Of a DNA stretch of 64,000 bases, positions 42,815 through 52,289 are shown piece by piece. The stretch's first letter is position 1. The number at the start of each line of letters is the position of its first letter. The translations under genes and the position numbers were made by a program. Location: the NCBI RefSeq assembly GCF_014838715.1, contig NZ_CP061947.1:5384001-5448000 (forward strand), in the 5' to 3' direction. The notes below the pieces were generated by a model. That model worked only from the letters and a program-made list of their open reading frames with translations, was not told where the DNA came from and ran no database searches. This stretch comes from Algoriphagus sp. Y33 (GTDB taxonomy: Bacteria; Bacteroidota; Bacteroidia; Cytophagales; Cyclobacteriaceae).

Positions 42815-42818
42815 AATT

Positions 42819-43364
42819 GTGAAGACCACTTTATTTTCCATAATGTTCCTCTGTATCAGTACAATGACTAGCTCCTGCAGGGAGGATGTTGATGCCTCTG
42901 CTCTGGAGGTATATGATGGGCCTATGAATATGTCCATTAATATTCATTTGGTTAAAAGCGACTCAGCAATAATACGTTCAGATGTACAAGCACCTAAGCA
43001 ACTTGAGTTTGCAAATGGGAATCGTGAGTTTCCCGAAGGAATAGAAATCCAGATATTTGAAAAGGATGGCCAACTGAGTACTACACTTCGTGCAGATAAG
43101 GGGTACTTTCTGCGGCAAGAAAATGTCTACAAGGGCGTAGGAAATGTCCAGGTGCATAACTTGATCAAAAACCAAAAGTTACAGTCAGAGGAGCTTTTCT
43201 GGGAACCAAATAAGAAAAGAATATATACAGAGAAATTTGTCACTGTTCAGGATGGTGAGACACTTTTCAATGGTACGGGACTTGATGCTGATGAAACTTT
43301 TACAAACTATACGCTCAAAAACCCAAGGGACAGTCGTATTTTGATGCCAGGAGAAGAACAGTAG
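42819..43364 (+). CDS. lptC: LPS export protein LptC
   Basis: A 181-residue protein of the LptC/OstA-like family, part of the bridge that carries lipopolysaccharide from the inner to the outer membrane. A lipobox-like SSC near residue 20 suggests a lipoprotein, as commonly predicted for Bacteroidota members. The single jellyroll domain shows FEKDGQLSTTLRADKGYFLRQENVYKGVGNVQVHN, SEELFWEPNKKRIYTEKFVTV, and GTGLDADETFTNYTLKNP. The start codon is GTG, set by the -7 box just before it. The genes downstream are the usual Bacteroidota neighbours. Confidence 0.9.
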   Translation: MKTTLFSIMFLCISTMTSSCREDVDASALEVYDGPMNMSINIHLVKSDSAIIRSDVQAPKQLEFANGNREFPEGIEIQIFEKDGQLSTTLRADKGYFLRQENVYKGVGNVQVHNLIKNQKLQSEELFWEPNKKRIYTEKFVTVQDGETLFNGTGLDADETFTNYTLKNPRDSRILMPGEEQ

Positions 43365-43442
43365 AGATGGAACTGGCAAAAAGCAAATCTCTTGACAGAT
43401 AGAATAGCATGTTATTATTTCCCGACTTCCCGTATATTCAAA

Positions 43443-43652
43443 ATGAAATTAGTTGACGCATTAGTACTATCGCTATCACTTGCACTTATGATTGTGGGCA
43501 TTCACCAGACAGTCACCCAAGGCGTGCAGGCTTCCTATGCGATTTTTATGTTTGCGGTAGCCTTGTTATTTTGGTTTCAGTATCGCAGAATGAAAAAGCC
43601 CGAAGAACCACCCGCTCCTAAGAAAAAGACCAAACCCGGCAAAAAACGCTAA
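43443..43652 (+). CDS. Small two-helix membrane protein
   Basis: A 69-residue protein with two membrane helices (about 6-24 and 31-48) and a basic, proline-rich tail (KKPEEPPAPKKKTKPGKKR). Function is unknown. It sits between lptC and a CNNM-domain gene, two bases before the latter, and is probably cotranscribed. The start is set at ATG 43443, because the longer frame adds 17 residues without hydrophobic character. Confidence 0.65.
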   Translation: MKLVDALVLSLSLALMIVGIHQTVTQGVQASYAIFMFAVALLFWFQYRRMKKPEEPPAPKKKTKPGKKR

Positions 43653-43654
43653 GC

Positions 43655-44938
43655 ATGGAATTAAATTATGATTTGATTTATGTAATCATTACGCTGGTTT
43701 TTTCAGCGTTTTTTTCGGGAATGGAGATTGCGTTTATTTCCTCCAACAAGCTTCAGATAGAACTTCAGAATAAACAGGGAGATCTTACCGGGCGCCTGTT
43801 AAGTGTATTTGTTCAGCGCCCAGGCCAATTTATAGGTACTACTTTAATGGGAAACACGATCTCGTTGGTCCTGTATGGGATTTTTATGGCTTATTTGATG
43901 GAGGAACCTCTGGAAATATTGCTTCCGGATAGACTTAACAATGATGCATTTGTTTTATTATCACAGACTTTGCTTTCCACTATGGTGGTTTTGATTACTG
44001 CTGAGTTCTTGCCTAAAAGTCTTTTTATGCTGAATCCCAACAGTATGTTGAGTTTCTTTACGCTGCCGTTTTACATGATTTACATTCTTTTTTACCCTGT
44101 AGTTTGGGCTGTAGTGGGACTTTCCAGATTCTTTATCACCAAAGTACTCCGTTTAGAATACAGTGAAGACAAGCCAGTCTTCACTGTAACCGATCTGAAC
44201 AGTTTTGTCCAGAATCATATGCACAAAGGAAAAGAAGAGGGGCATGTAGAGATAGACACAAAGATTTTTGACAATGCAGTGGAGTTTAAAACTGTCCGTG
44301 TGCGGGAATGTATGGTGCCTAGAACAGACATTGTCTCAGTGGAAGTGGATGATCCTATCGAAGAATTGAAGAAAGTATTTGAGGAAAGTGGACATTCCAA
44401 GGTGATTGTCTACAGGGAATCTATTGACGATGTGATTGGTTATTGCCATCAATTGGAATTATTTAAGAAGCCCAAAACGATTGAAGAAATTCTTACTCCT
44501 ATTATTATTGCCCCGGAATCCGCCTTGGCAAATGAGTTGCTGATCCAGTTTATTCAGGAAAGAAAAAGCCTTGCATTGGTCGTGGACGAGTTTGGAGGGA
44601 CTTCGGGGATAGTTTCTATGGAAGATATTATTGAAGAGATTTTTGGGGAAATCGAAGATGAATATGATAGCGATGATTTGATTGAGCAGAAAATTTCTGA
44701 TCAGGAATATCTGCTGAGTGCGCGCCACGAAATAGACTATCTCAATGATAAATATGGATGGGAATTGCCCATTGGAGACTTTGAGACCCTATCGGGGCTG
44801 ATTCTTTCACTTACTGAGAACCTACCAAAGAAGGGAGAATCGGTTACATATGAGTCTTATACCTTTACGGTAATGACCAAGCAAGAGCATAGAATTGAGA
44901 CTGTTCGCTTAAAAATCAACACCTCCGGAATTTTCTAG
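43655..44938 (+). CDS. CNNM/CorC (hemolysin) family transporter
   Basis: A 427-residue protein with an N-terminal CNNM membrane domain (about 1-180, SAFFSGMEIAFISSNKLQIEL), two CBS domains (about 200-330, opening near CMVPRTDIVSVEVDDP and including DEFGGTSGIVSMEDIIEEIFGEIEDEYD), and a C-terminal CorC/HlyC domain (345-425). Family members export Mg2+ or influence Mg2+ and Co2+ balance. The name hemolysin is historical. GldE of gliding bacteroidetes is a relative, but gldD is not next to this gene. Confidence 0.9.
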   Translation: MELNYDLIYVIITLVFSAFFSGMEIAFISSNKLQIELQNKQGDLTGRLLSVFVQRPGQFIGTTLMGNTISLVLYGIFMAYLMEEPLEILLPDRLNNDAFVLLSQTLLSTMVVLITAEFLPKSLFMLNPNSMLSFFTLPFYMIYILFYPVVWAVVGLSRFFITKVLRLEYSEDKPVFTVTDLNSFVQNHMHKGKEEGHVEIDTKIFDNAVEFKTVRVRECMVPRTDIVSVEVDDPIEELKKVFEESGHSKVIVYRESIDDVIGYCHQLELFKKPKTIEEILTPIIIAPESALANELLIQFIQERKSLALVVDEFGGTSGIVSMEDIIEEIFGEIEDEYDSDDLIEQKISDQEYLLSARHEIDYLNDKYGWELPIGDFETLSGLILSLTENLPKKGESVTYESYTFTVMTKQEHRIETVRLKINTSGIF

Positions 44939-45022
44939 TTAAGCGTTTGATTCAGAATATATTTTGAATTTCGTTAGTAATGCTATTATTTTGCGACTCT
45001 CTAAAAAAGCGTAGTAACAATA

Positions 45023-47134
45023 ATGGCGTTAATTAAACAAATTAGACAAAGGACAGGTCTGTTGATCGGCGTGATTGCCGGCGGATTAATTTTATTCCTT
45101 CTGGGAGGAGACTTACTGAGTCCTAACTCGGCACTTCTCAGCTCGGGAAATAATATCGTAGGCGAGATCGCAGGGGAAGATATTACTTATGAAGAATATA
45201 TCGCCCGCGTGGAAGAATACAAGGTTGCCAATCAACAGAGAACCGGAAGGGTCCCTTCTGAAGTAGAAATGTACTCGATCAGAGAGCAGGCTTGGCAGTC
45301 AATGATTGTGGAGCGTGTATTCAAGGAAGAATATGAGAAGTTAGGTCTGACTATTTCGGATGCCGAATTGGTTGATATGGTTCAGGGCAAAAATATAGTG
45401 CCGGAATTGCGTCAGCAGCTGGTGAATCCACAGACGGGTCAGTTTGATAAAAGTCAATTGGTTTCTTTTCTGCAGTCGCTGGAAACAGCAGATCCCGCTC
45501 AACAGGCATATTGGAATCAACAAGAGCAGTTGTTTGCCAACTCTAGATTGAGAATCAAATACGACAATATGTTGGCAACTTCTGAGTTTGCCACCCAAGC
45601 CGAGGCTAAGGGAGAATATAAGGCAGCGAATACTATTGCGGATGCTACCGTTCTTTTTGTCCCTTTCTACGCCGTGCCTGATGCAGAAATCACTGTTTCT
45701 GACAGTGATATGGAGACGTATTTGAAAAAAAATAAGAGTAAATTCAAATCTGGCAATGCGGCAAGTCTTGAGTATGTGAGTTTTAGTATTCAGCCAAGCG
45801 GAACAGATTCAGCAGAAGTTATTTCTCAGATTAACGAATTGACTGAAGAATTAAGGACTGCTGAAAATGATTCTCTTTTTGTTTTGAGAAATTCCGATTC
45901 ACCTTCTCCCTATCTGACGATCAGGGCGGGTGATGCACTTCCTGCGAATTTGACCAGTAATGTTTCGGATATTCGAGCAGGGCAGACTTATGGTCCTTTC
46001 ATCACGAGTAATTCTACTTATGTATCGTACAAGATCTCTGATCAGTATGAAGGAACGCCTAGATTAAGAGCTTCTCACATTCTATTCAGCACAGAAGGAA
46101 TGGACGATGCTGCTAAAGCTGATGTAAAAGCCCAAGCTGAAACAGTTCTTGCCCAAGTGAAAGCGGATGGCAACTTTGAAGTGGCTGCAAGACAATACGG
46201 CCAAGATGGCACTGCGCAGAATGGTGGCGATTTGGGATGGTTTGCCAAGGATGACTTTGTGACTGAATTTGCAGAAGCTGCTTATGCTGCTAAATCTACG
46301 GGCTTGCTTTCTAGTCTGGTGGAAACAGAATATGGTTACCATATAGTGAAAGTAACTGAGATGCCTAAGACTACCTATACCAAAATAGCTTCTTTGGAGG
46401 TTGAGTTGGCGGCAAGCGATATTACCCGAAATGAAGCATTCAGAAACGCTGATACTTTTGCAGCAAGTGCCGGCAACAGAAATGAATTTACTGAAAATGC
46501 CGCAGCAGGGAATTATAGAATTCTACAGGCTAATAACATAGATGCGAACGCCAGAAATATCAACAACCTTCAAAATGCAAGGGAAGTGATTCGCTGGGCA
46601 TTTGCAGACGGTACTTCTACCGGAGAGGTTTCTACTGTTTTTGAATTGGACAATGCGTATGTGGTGGCTACTCTTGTAAGCAAGCGGGATGAAGGAGATG
46701 TGAAATTGGCTGACGTGAAAGAGCAAGTAGAAGCTCAGGTCAGAAATGAAAAGAAAGCTGAAGTGATCAAATCTAAGCTTGCGGGAAAAACTTCTTTGGA
46801 AGATATGAAGTCCGTTTACCCTAATGAAGCTTCTTTGAATGAGATTCCGGATTTGAAATTAAGTGCCAATGTAATTCCCGGCATTGGTTTCGCCCCACGC
46901 GCTATTGGCGCTATCTTCGGAGTGGAGCAAGGCGAAATGACTCAGCCTATCGGTGAAGATGTAGGTGTGATAGTAGGAAAGCTGAATGCTTTGACTCCGG
47001 CAGCTGAGATAGGTGACTACTCATCTTACCAAAGGCAATTGACTCAGAATGCCTCTCAACGAACGACATACTCGGTCATGATGGCCCTGCAAGATCTGGC
47101 TGGTGTCAAAGACTATCGATATAAATTCTTTTAA
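45023..47134 (+). CDS. PpiD/SurA-like peptidyl-prolyl isomerase
   Basis: A 703-residue periplasmic foldase anchored by one N-terminal helix (about 12-32). A SurA_N-type chaperone domain follows (40-240). The parvulin domain (about 350-450) has RLRASHILFSTEG, NGGDLGWFAKDDFVTEFAEAAY and VETEYGYHIVKVTE. A long C-terminal chaperone region ends in RYKFF. It helps fold exported and outer membrane proteins, matching lptC and the CNNM protein upstream. A terminator follows the stop. Confidence 0.93.
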   Translation: MALIKQIRQRTGLLIGVIAGGLILFLLGGDLLSPNSALLSSGNNIVGEIAGEDITYEEYIARVEEYKVANQQRTGRVPSEVEMYSIREQAWQSMIVERVFKEEYEKLGLTISDAELVDMVQGKNIVPELRQQLVNPQTGQFDKSQLVSFLQSLETADPAQQAYWNQQEQLFANSRLRIKYDNMLATSEFATQAEAKGEYKAANTIADATVLFVPFYAVPDAEITVSDSDMETYLKKNKSKFKSGNAASLEYVSFSIQPSGTDSAEVISQINELTEELRTAENDSLFVLRNSDSPSPYLTIRAGDALPANLTSNVSDIRAGQTYGPFITSNSTYVSYKISDQYEGTPRLRASHILFSTEGMDDAAKADVKAQAETVLAQVKADGNFEVAARQYGQDGTAQNGGDLGWFAKDDFVTEFAEAAYAAKSTGLLSSLVETEYGYHIVKVTEMPKTTYTKIASLEVELAASDITRNEAFRNADTFAASAGNRNEFTENAAAGNYRILQANNIDANARNINNLQNAREVIRWAFADGTSTGEVSTVFELDNAYVVATLVSKRDEGDVKLADVKEQVEAQVRNEKKAEVIKSKLAGKTSLEDMKSVYPNEASLNEIPDLKLSANVIPGIGFAPRAIGAIFGVEQGEMTQPIGEDVGVIVGKLNALTPAAEIGDYSSYQRQLTQNASQRTTYSVMMALQDLAGVKDYRYKFF

Positions 47135-47150
47135 TAGAAACTAGATTAGG

Positions 47151-47184
47151 AACCCATGCCACACAGCATGGGTTCTTTATTTAT
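47151..47184 (+). terminator. Terminator of the lptC-ppiD unit
   Basis: AACCCATGC (47151-47159) pairs perfectly with GCATGGGTT (47166-47174) across a six-base loop, followed by CTTTATTTAT. Confidence 0.75.
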
Positions 47185-47215
47185 ATTCGAACATAATTTG
47201 CCAATCAATCTTGCT

Positions 47216-47485
47216 ATGGACAAAAAGGAATTCGACAAAGAAAATTTCAAAGAGAAATTAGAAGCCAGCGGAGAGTTTCCCCAGCTTTATATGTTTAAAT
47301 TCATAGTTCCTACCGGAAAGGAAAGCGAGGTAGCAGCTTTATTTCCAACCCATGAAATAACTACCAAAGCGAGTTCCGGAGGTAAATATGTAAGTACGAC
47401 CGCTCAGGCTATGATGCAAAGTGCTGATCAGATCATCAAGATCTATGAGCAAGCTGCCAACATAGAAGGATTAATCTCACTTTAA
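47216..47485 (+). CDS. DUF493 family protein
   Basis: An 89-residue protein of the DUF493 family (YbeD-like ferredoxin-like fold): FPQLYMFKFIVPTGKESEVAALF, TTKASSGGKYVSTTAQAMM and a final helix. YbeD is a putative regulator, but the role is unknown. ATG 47216 is preferred, since an in-frame ATG 20 codons upstream (47156) lies inside the terminator hairpin. It is followed after 11 bases by the pterin dehydratase gene. Confidence 0.85.
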   Translation: MDKKEFDKENFKEKLEASGEFPQLYMFKFIVPTGKESEVAALFPTHEITTKASSGGKYVSTTAQAMMQSADQIIKIYEQAANIEGLISL

Positions 47486-47496
47486 CTCATTGACTT

Positions 47497-47730
47497 ATGT
47501 GGAAAGAGGAAGATAATAAGCTTAAGAAAACTTTTAAATTTACCAACTTTCAGGAGGCGTTTGCATTTATGACCAGAGTGGCTTTTTTGGCGGAAGGTAT
47601 GCAGCATCATCCTAATTGGAGCAATGTGTATGATACGGTAGTCATCGAGCTGACCACTCATGATGCAGGAAATACAGTGACTAAGAAAGATCATACATTG
47701 GCTAAGGCTATTGATGAGTTGATTTCATGA
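47497..47730 (+). CDS. Pterin-4a-carbinolamine dehydratase
   Basis: A 77-residue enzyme (PCD/DCoH, PhhB family) that regenerates dihydrobiopterin after aromatic amino acid hydroxylation, or acts in molybdopterin and folate contexts. The motif AEGMQHHPNWSNVYDTVVIELTTHDAGNTV has the paired active-site histidines and the third His. It is shorter than many members, lacking part of the N-terminus, but the catalytic part is complete. ATGA overlap with rsmI shows translational coupling. Confidence 0.9.
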   Translation: MWKEEDNKLKKTFKFTNFQEAFAFMTRVAFLAEGMQHHPNWSNVYDTVVIELTTHDAGNTVTKKDHTLAKAIDELIS

Positions 47731-48419
47731 GTGAAACTTCCCCCAACCTGTATCTGGTACCTACTCCTATTGGCAATCTAAAGGATATCACCCTTCGGGC
47801 CATTGAAGTACTGAAAACCGCCGACATCATCTTGGCAGAGGACACACGTACCAGTGGGCAGTTGCTAAAGCATCTGGAAATCTCCAGACCACTTCAGAGC
47901 TACCATATTTTCAATGAGCATAAGACTGTAGAAAAACTTGTGGAGCGAATGAACAGGGGAGAAGTTTTTGCCTTGATCAGTGATGCGGGTACACCGGCTA
48001 TATCGGATCCGGGTTTTCTATTGGTGAGAGAAGTGCTTGCTGCGGGATTGGACGTCCAATGCCTACCCGGTGCTACTGCTTTTGTTCCCGCTTTGGTAAA
48101 TAGTGGACTGCCAAATGATCGATTTGTATTCGAAGGTTTTTTGCCTCATAAAAAAGGGAGAAAGACAAGAATAGATGGTCTAATGGAAGAAGTCAGAACC
48201 ATCATTTTCTATGAGTCTCCGCATCGTTTATTGAAAACGTTGGGACAACTTGCAGAGGCTTTTGGTGACGGAAGGCAGGCTTGCGTATCCCGTGAGCTTA
48301 CCAAGCTCCATGAAGAGAACGTCAGAGGCACGTTAGCCGAGTTAATAGAATATTATCAGACCAATACATTAAAAGGTGAAATAGTGCTTACCGTGGCAGG
48401 TAAGAATCCTAAAGCCTGA
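47727..48419 (+). CDS. rsmI: 16S rRNA (cytidine(1402)-2'-O)-methyltransferase
   Basis: A 230-residue SAM-dependent tetrapyrrole-methylase-fold enzyme that methylates the ribose of C1402 in 16S rRNA at the decoding centre. Motifs: YLVPTPIGNLKDITLRAIEVL, ILAEDTRTSGQLL, ISDAGTPAISDPGF, PGATAFVPALVNSGLPNDRFVFEGFLPHKKGR and FYESPHRL. Its start lies in the stop of the dehydratase gene. Confidence 0.96.
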   Translation: MSETSPNLYLVPTPIGNLKDITLRAIEVLKTADIILAEDTRTSGQLLKHLEISRPLQSYHIFNEHKTVEKLVERMNRGEVFALISDAGTPAISDPGFLLVREVLAAGLDVQCLPGATAFVPALVNSGLPNDRFVFEGFLPHKKGRKTRIDGLMEEVRTIIFYESPHRLLKTLGQLAEAFGDGRQACVSRELTKLHEENVRGTLAELIEYYQTNTLKGEIVLTVAGKNPKA

Positions 48420-48441
48420 TTGATTACTACAACCGACTTTT

Positions 48442-49245
48442 ATGATCTCAACAGAAAGACTTACACAGCTTCTCGAGCAAACTCAAAGTATAGCCAAAGA
48501 AGCAGGCGCTTTTATCCGTAGGGAGAGACAGCATTTCGACCTAAACAAGGTAGAGCATAAGGGCTTCAATGACCTTGTTTCTTATGTGGATAAGGAGGCT
48601 GAAAAGATAATAGTGAACAAACTGTCTCAAATTTTGCCTGAGGCAGGCTTCATCACAGAGGAGGGTACCAACACCACCCGGGCAGAAGAATTCAACTGGG
48701 TAATTGACCCCCTGGATGGAACTACTAATTTTATCCATGGTGTGCCTATTTTTTCAGTTAGCATAGCATTAATGGAGCATGGCGAAGTTATTCTAGGCGT
48801 AGTGTACGAAGTGAACCTTCATGAATGCTTCTATGCGATGAAAGGTGCCGGTGCATTTTGTAATGACACACCTATCAAAGTAAGTGCGGCAAAGACGCTT
48901 TCTGAATCGCTGATTGCCACAGGATTTCCTTACTACAATTTCGATTTGATTGATAAGTACTTAGCTGCGCTAAAGTCATTGATGAAATCTTCTCATGGTG
49001 CACGGCGATTTGGAAGTGCTGCCGTTGATCTATGTTATGTTGCAGCAGGACGGGTTGAGGGCTTTTTTGAATACAATCTAAATTCTTACGATGTTGCTGC
49101 AGGCACGTTGATCGTGGAGGAAGCGGGTGGAAAAGTGACTGATTTTTCCGGTGGAAGGGATTTTGTGTTTGGCAGAGAGATTTTGGCCACCAATGAGAAA
49201 ATTCATGGGGAAATCCTAAAAGACCTAAAGACGGCTTGGGCTTAG
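48442..49245 (+). CDS. Inositol monophosphatase family protein
   Basis: A 267-residue metal-dependent phosphatase. The three metal sites are visible: ITEEGT (first Glu), VIDPLDGTTNFIHG (Asp residues and GT) and NSYDVAAGTLIVEEAGG (distal Asp). Substrates may be inositol phosphate, or PAP/NADP-like in related members; SuhB-like identity is probable but not certain. It lies 22 bases after rsmI and abuts the convergent AEC transporter gene. Confidence 0.9.
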   Translation: MISTERLTQLLEQTQSIAKEAGAFIRRERQHFDLNKVEHKGFNDLVSYVDKEAEKIIVNKLSQILPEAGFITEEGTNTTRAEEFNWVIDPLDGTTNFIHGVPIFSVSIALMEHGEVILGVVYEVNLHECFYAMKGAGAFCNDTPIKVSAAKTLSESLIATGFPYYNFDLIDKYLAALKSLMKSSHGARRFGSAAVDLCYVAAGRVEGFFEYNLNSYDVAAGTLIVEEAGGKVTDFSGGRDFVFGREILATNEKIHGEILKDLKTAWA

Positions 49246-50154
49246 TTAGCCAAGGAAGAAGTACCAGAGCAAGATAGTCAGGATAGAGATAGGGATTCCC
49301 AATCCCGCAAGAAGAGTGGCTAATTTTGGCTTTAGGTCGTATTGGATGGCGACAATAGATCCCGTGATCATAGGGGCCATGCCACTTTCCAGGACGGTCA
49401 CTTTGAACTCAAGGCTGTTTACAGGCAAGAAATTTCTATAGATCAGCCAAACTACCAAAGGAGCAAGCAAAAGCCTGTAGCCCATTCCCAACCAATAGAA
49501 TTTGGAACTGAGTGAGTCGAAGTCAATTGAGAATTTCAGGCCGATTGCGAAAACGGCCATGGGGGCCATTGTTTTTCCAATCAGAGAAACTATTGGAATG
49601 AGGATTTCGGGAGTTTTCAATCCCAGAATACTCATGGCGATAGTTATCAATAAAAATCCAAAAGGAGGGAAACGCAATATTTTGAGTGGTACTTCCTTCA
49701 GATTACCTTCTTTATGGGAATAGATAGAACCTGCCAGAATCGCAAGTGAAGAAACGAGCAAAAAGGAGCCACCTTGGTCTATCAGAAGAGCTATTGGCAA
49801 GCCTTCCTTACCGTATAGGCCTTCTATCACAGGAAATCCCAAAAAAGAGGTATTGGCCAGTCCTGCGACGATCACCAAGCAACCGGTAGTTTGGTTGTCC
49901 CATTTTAGGATTTTTCCCAAAAAACCAAAAATCAACCAGGATAACAAAAAGGCAAACCAAGCCGATGAAACGGGCAAGAGTAAATCCCATCCAAGTTGTA
50001 TTTCAGGAATATAAAGTAGGGCAAGTGCAGGGAGGACAATGTTTAATAAGTAGGCATTGACCCATTTTGTAATTTTTTCTAGCGGGAGGTTCGGTTGTCT
50101 CTGGAGAAAAAGGCCCAATACAAGACATGCAAATGCTATTGACACTCCTACCAT
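49246..50154 (-). CDS. AEC family transporter
   Basis: A 302-residue membrane protein of the auxin efflux carrier (AEC/MdcF-like) family, with ten predicted helices in two bundles. N-terminal VLGLFLQRQPNLPLEKITKWVNAYLLNIVLPALALLYIPE and the conserved GLANTSFLGFPVIEGLYG and ESGMAPMITGSIVAIQYDL stretches support this. The family exports organic anions such as malate or malonate. The substrate is unknown. It is a single gene, convergent with the phosphatase. Confidence 0.88.
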   Translation of the reverse strand: MVGVSIAFACLVLGLFLQRQPNLPLEKITKWVNAYLLNIVLPALALLYIPEIQLGWDLLLPVSSAWFAFLLSWLIFGFLGKILKWDNQTTGCLVIVAGLANTSFLGFPVIEGLYGKEGLPIALLIDQGGSFLLVSSLAILAGSIYSHKEGNLKEVPLKILRFPPFGFLLITIAMSILGLKTPEILIPIVSLIGKTMAPMAVFAIGLKFSIDFDSLSSKFYWLGMGYRLLLAPLVVWLIYRNFLPVNSLEFKVTVLESGMAPMITGSIVAIQYDLKPKLATLLAGLGIPISILTILLWYFFLG

Positions 50155-50258
50155 AGCTGTTTTTTAAACCCTGTAATTTTTATTAACATAGAAATAATTT
50201 TATATAGTTGTACTTTGTTGATTATCAGTATACTTTTGAGCCATACAACCATAAGTCT

Positions 50259-50486
50259 ATGACCAAACTTATACCAATTTTTATCAACGGAGGAAAATGG
50301 ATTCAGCTCTCTCAGCTTTCAGAAGAACAGGCGACAAAATTAAAATCATGGCTCCCCGTAAGCTGCCTCAAGAAAATCATATTTCAAGGAGTTGAATTTA
50401 GCGATTGTCTGGATTTTGAGACTTACGAGTACTGGTTTCGGACCCATCAGGTTTCCGGGCAGAAGCAGGCCTTGCTGGATTTCTAG
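50259..50486 (+). CDS. Small protein, function unknown
   Basis: A 75-residue soluble protein (opening MTKLIPIFINGGKWIQLSQL) with two Cys residues in its middle and no signal peptide. No family was recognised. ATG 50259 is chosen over an upstream TTG. It overlaps the convergent gene at 50483 by four bases. Confidence 0.5.
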   Translation: MTKLIPIFINGGKWIQLSQLSEEQATKLKSWLPVSCLKKIIFQGVEFSDCLDFETYEYWFRTHQVSGQKQALLDF

Positions 50487-50857
50487 TCCAAACCAAAATT
50501 TTTTCTCTTTTCCTCAAAATACCTTTCAAGCTCGGGGTAGAAGTCGCTTTCCACTTCCGGGATTCCGTCTAGGATTAATTCCATATTACCTTCGATTGCA
50601 TCAGTGTTCACTTGCATACCTTCTAGCAGATAGATGATGTCTTCCATGGAAAGACTGTCGTAGCTCCATGAAGGGTGGAGTAAGTATTCATTTCCATAGA
50701 AATCTACCGCTTCAAATTGGATTTTTGCTTCCAGCCAATGCGCATAAATGCTGATTTGTTCTCCCCATTGGCTTTCGGGATAATTCAGTTTTACTAATAA
50801 AACAGAGGTTGTCTCGTCAGTAAAATAGCTTTCGGGGGTGAATTTGAAATCAATCAT
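50483..50857 (-). CDS. Conserved soluble protein, function unknown
   Basis: A 124-residue acidic protein (MIDFKFTPESYFTDE at the start, EVDFYPELERYFEEKRKNFG-like end) not recognised as a named family. A longer frame runs upstream into the opposite strand of glyA, but the natural start is ATG 50857, where the protein begins with typical content. It is divergent from glyA. The shared 147 bases hold -7 boxes for glyA. Confidence 0.6.
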   Translation of the reverse strand: MIDFKFTPESYFTDETTSVLLVKLNYPESQWGEQISIYAHWLEAKIQFEAVDFYGNEYLLHPSWSYDSLSMEDIIYLLEGMQVNTDAIEGNMELILDGIPEVESDFYPELERYFEEKRKNFGLD

Positions 50858-50932
50858 CAGCCAAAAATAGCAATTCCTCAGAATTGAGAATCCCAATCCT
50901 ATTTTTGGATTGGATAATCGGGACTTTCGGAC

Positions 50933-50940
50933 TATTTTTG
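50933..50940 (+). promoter_or_regulatory. -7 promoter box of glyA
   Basis: TATTTTTG matches TAnnTTTG exactly, 64 bases before the glyA ATG; a similar box is at 50900-50907. Unlike nadC and others, glyA therefore seems to have a normal leader. Confidence 0.4.
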
Positions 50941-51004
50941 GGCACATTTGCAGGTAAGCCATTTGGCTACCGTTCCATAAAAATTGGCTTTCAAACCCCT
51001 GATT

Positions 51005-52273
51005 ATGAAAAGAGATTCGCTTGTTTTCGACCTTATCAATGAAGAAGAAGACAGACAAAAGAGAGGCATCGAACTGATAGCTTCTGAAAATTTCACCAGT
51101 AAACAAGTGATGGAGGCCGCAGGAAGCGTGCTGACAAACAAATATGCAGAAGGCCTTCCTGGCAAACGTTATTATGGCGGTTGTGAAGTAGTGGATAAGA
51201 TTGAGCAATTGGCTATCGACCGCGCAAAGGAACTTTTCGGTGCTACTTGGGCCAACGTGCAGCCTCATTCAGGTGCGCAAGCTAATGCAGCGGTTTTATT
51301 GGCTTGCCTGAAAGCCGGTGATCCGATTTTGGGATTCGACCTTTCTCATGGGGGGCACTTGACGCATGGCTCTCCTGTGAATTTCTCAGGTAAACTTTAT
51401 GATCCTCATTTCTATGGAGTAGAGGAAGAAACAGGAAGAATCAACTACGACAAAGTAGAAGAAAAAGCATTGGAAGTTTCTCCAAAAGTGATTATTTGCG
51501 GTGCTTCGGCTTACTCAAGAGATTGGGATTATGCTCGGTTGAGAGAGATAGCAGATCAGGTAGGAGCTATTCTTTTGGCAGATATCTCGCATCCATCCGG
51601 ACTGATCGCTAAAGGACTTTTGAATGATCCATTGGATCACTGCCATATTGTGACTACGACTACTCACAAGACGCTAAGAGGCCCTAGAGGCGGTTTGATC
51701 ATGATGCGTGAAGATTTTGATAATCCTTGGGGATTGACTACTCCAAAAGGAGAAATCAAGAAAATGTCTGCTTTGCTGGATATGGGTGTATTCCCGGGCA
51801 CCCAAGGAGGTCCTTTGGAGCATATTATTGCTGCCAAAGCCATAGCTTTTCAGGAATGTCTATCTGATGAATACATGCATTACGTGCTTCAGGTGAAAAA
51901 GAATGCATCCGTAATGGCTGATCAGTTCGTAAGTTTGGGATATCAGATTATCTCTGGCGGTACGGACAATCATATGATGCTTATCGATCTTAGAAATAAA
52001 GACCTTACCGGTAAAATCGCAGAACAGACGCTGGGGAAAGTGGATATTACCATCAATAAAAATATGGTTCCATTTGATACCAAATCTCCGTTTGTTACTT
52101 CTGGAATGAGGATAGGTACTGCAGCTATTACTACAAGAGGTTTGAAAGAAGATGACATGGTGAAGATTGTGAATTTGATCGACAGAGCTCTGATGAACAA
52201 TGAAAATGAAGCCGAACTGGCAACTATCCGCAGTGAAGTAAATGCTTGGATGAATGAGTTTCCATTATACTAG
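51005..52273 (+). CDS. glyA: Serine hydroxymethyltransferase
   Basis: PLP enzyme converting serine and tetrahydrofolate to glycine and 5,10-methylenetetrahydrofolate, the main source of one-carbon units. The 422-residue protein has [44 protein letters not shown], the internal aldimine motif [15 protein letters not shown], and [13 protein letters not shown] near the C-terminus. ATG 51005 is chosen since the frame extended upstream adds residues outside the family. It supplies the one-carbon pool used with purU and metE. Confidence 0.97.
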   Translation: MKRDSLVFDLINEEEDRQKRGIELIASENFTSKQVMEAAGSVLTNKYAEGLPGKRYYGGCEVVDKIEQLAIDRAKELFGATWANVQPHSGAQANAAVLLACLKAGDPILGFDLSHGGHLTHGSPVNFSGKLYDPHFYGVEEETGRINYDKVEEKALEVSPKVIICGASAYSRDWDYARLREIADQVGAILLADISHPSGLIAKGLLNDPLDHCHIVTTTTHKTLRGPRGGLIMMREDFDNPWGLTTPKGEIKKMSALLDMGVFPGTQGGPLEHIIAAKAIAFQECLSDEYMHYVLQVKKNASVMADQFVSLGYQIISGGTDNHMMLIDLRNKDLTGKIAEQTLGKVDITINKNMVPFDTKSPFVTSGMRIGTAAITTRGLKEDDMVKIVNLIDRALMNNENEAELATIRSEVNAWMNEFPLY

Positions 52274-52289
52274 ATTATAGATACCACCC

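Noticed and set aside
43655..44938. Calling the CNNM/CorC protein GldE of the gliding machinery
   Set aside because: gldD is not adjacent, and the neighbourhood (lptC, PpiD-like foldase) is the general Bacteroidota arrangement for the ordinary CorC-like protein.
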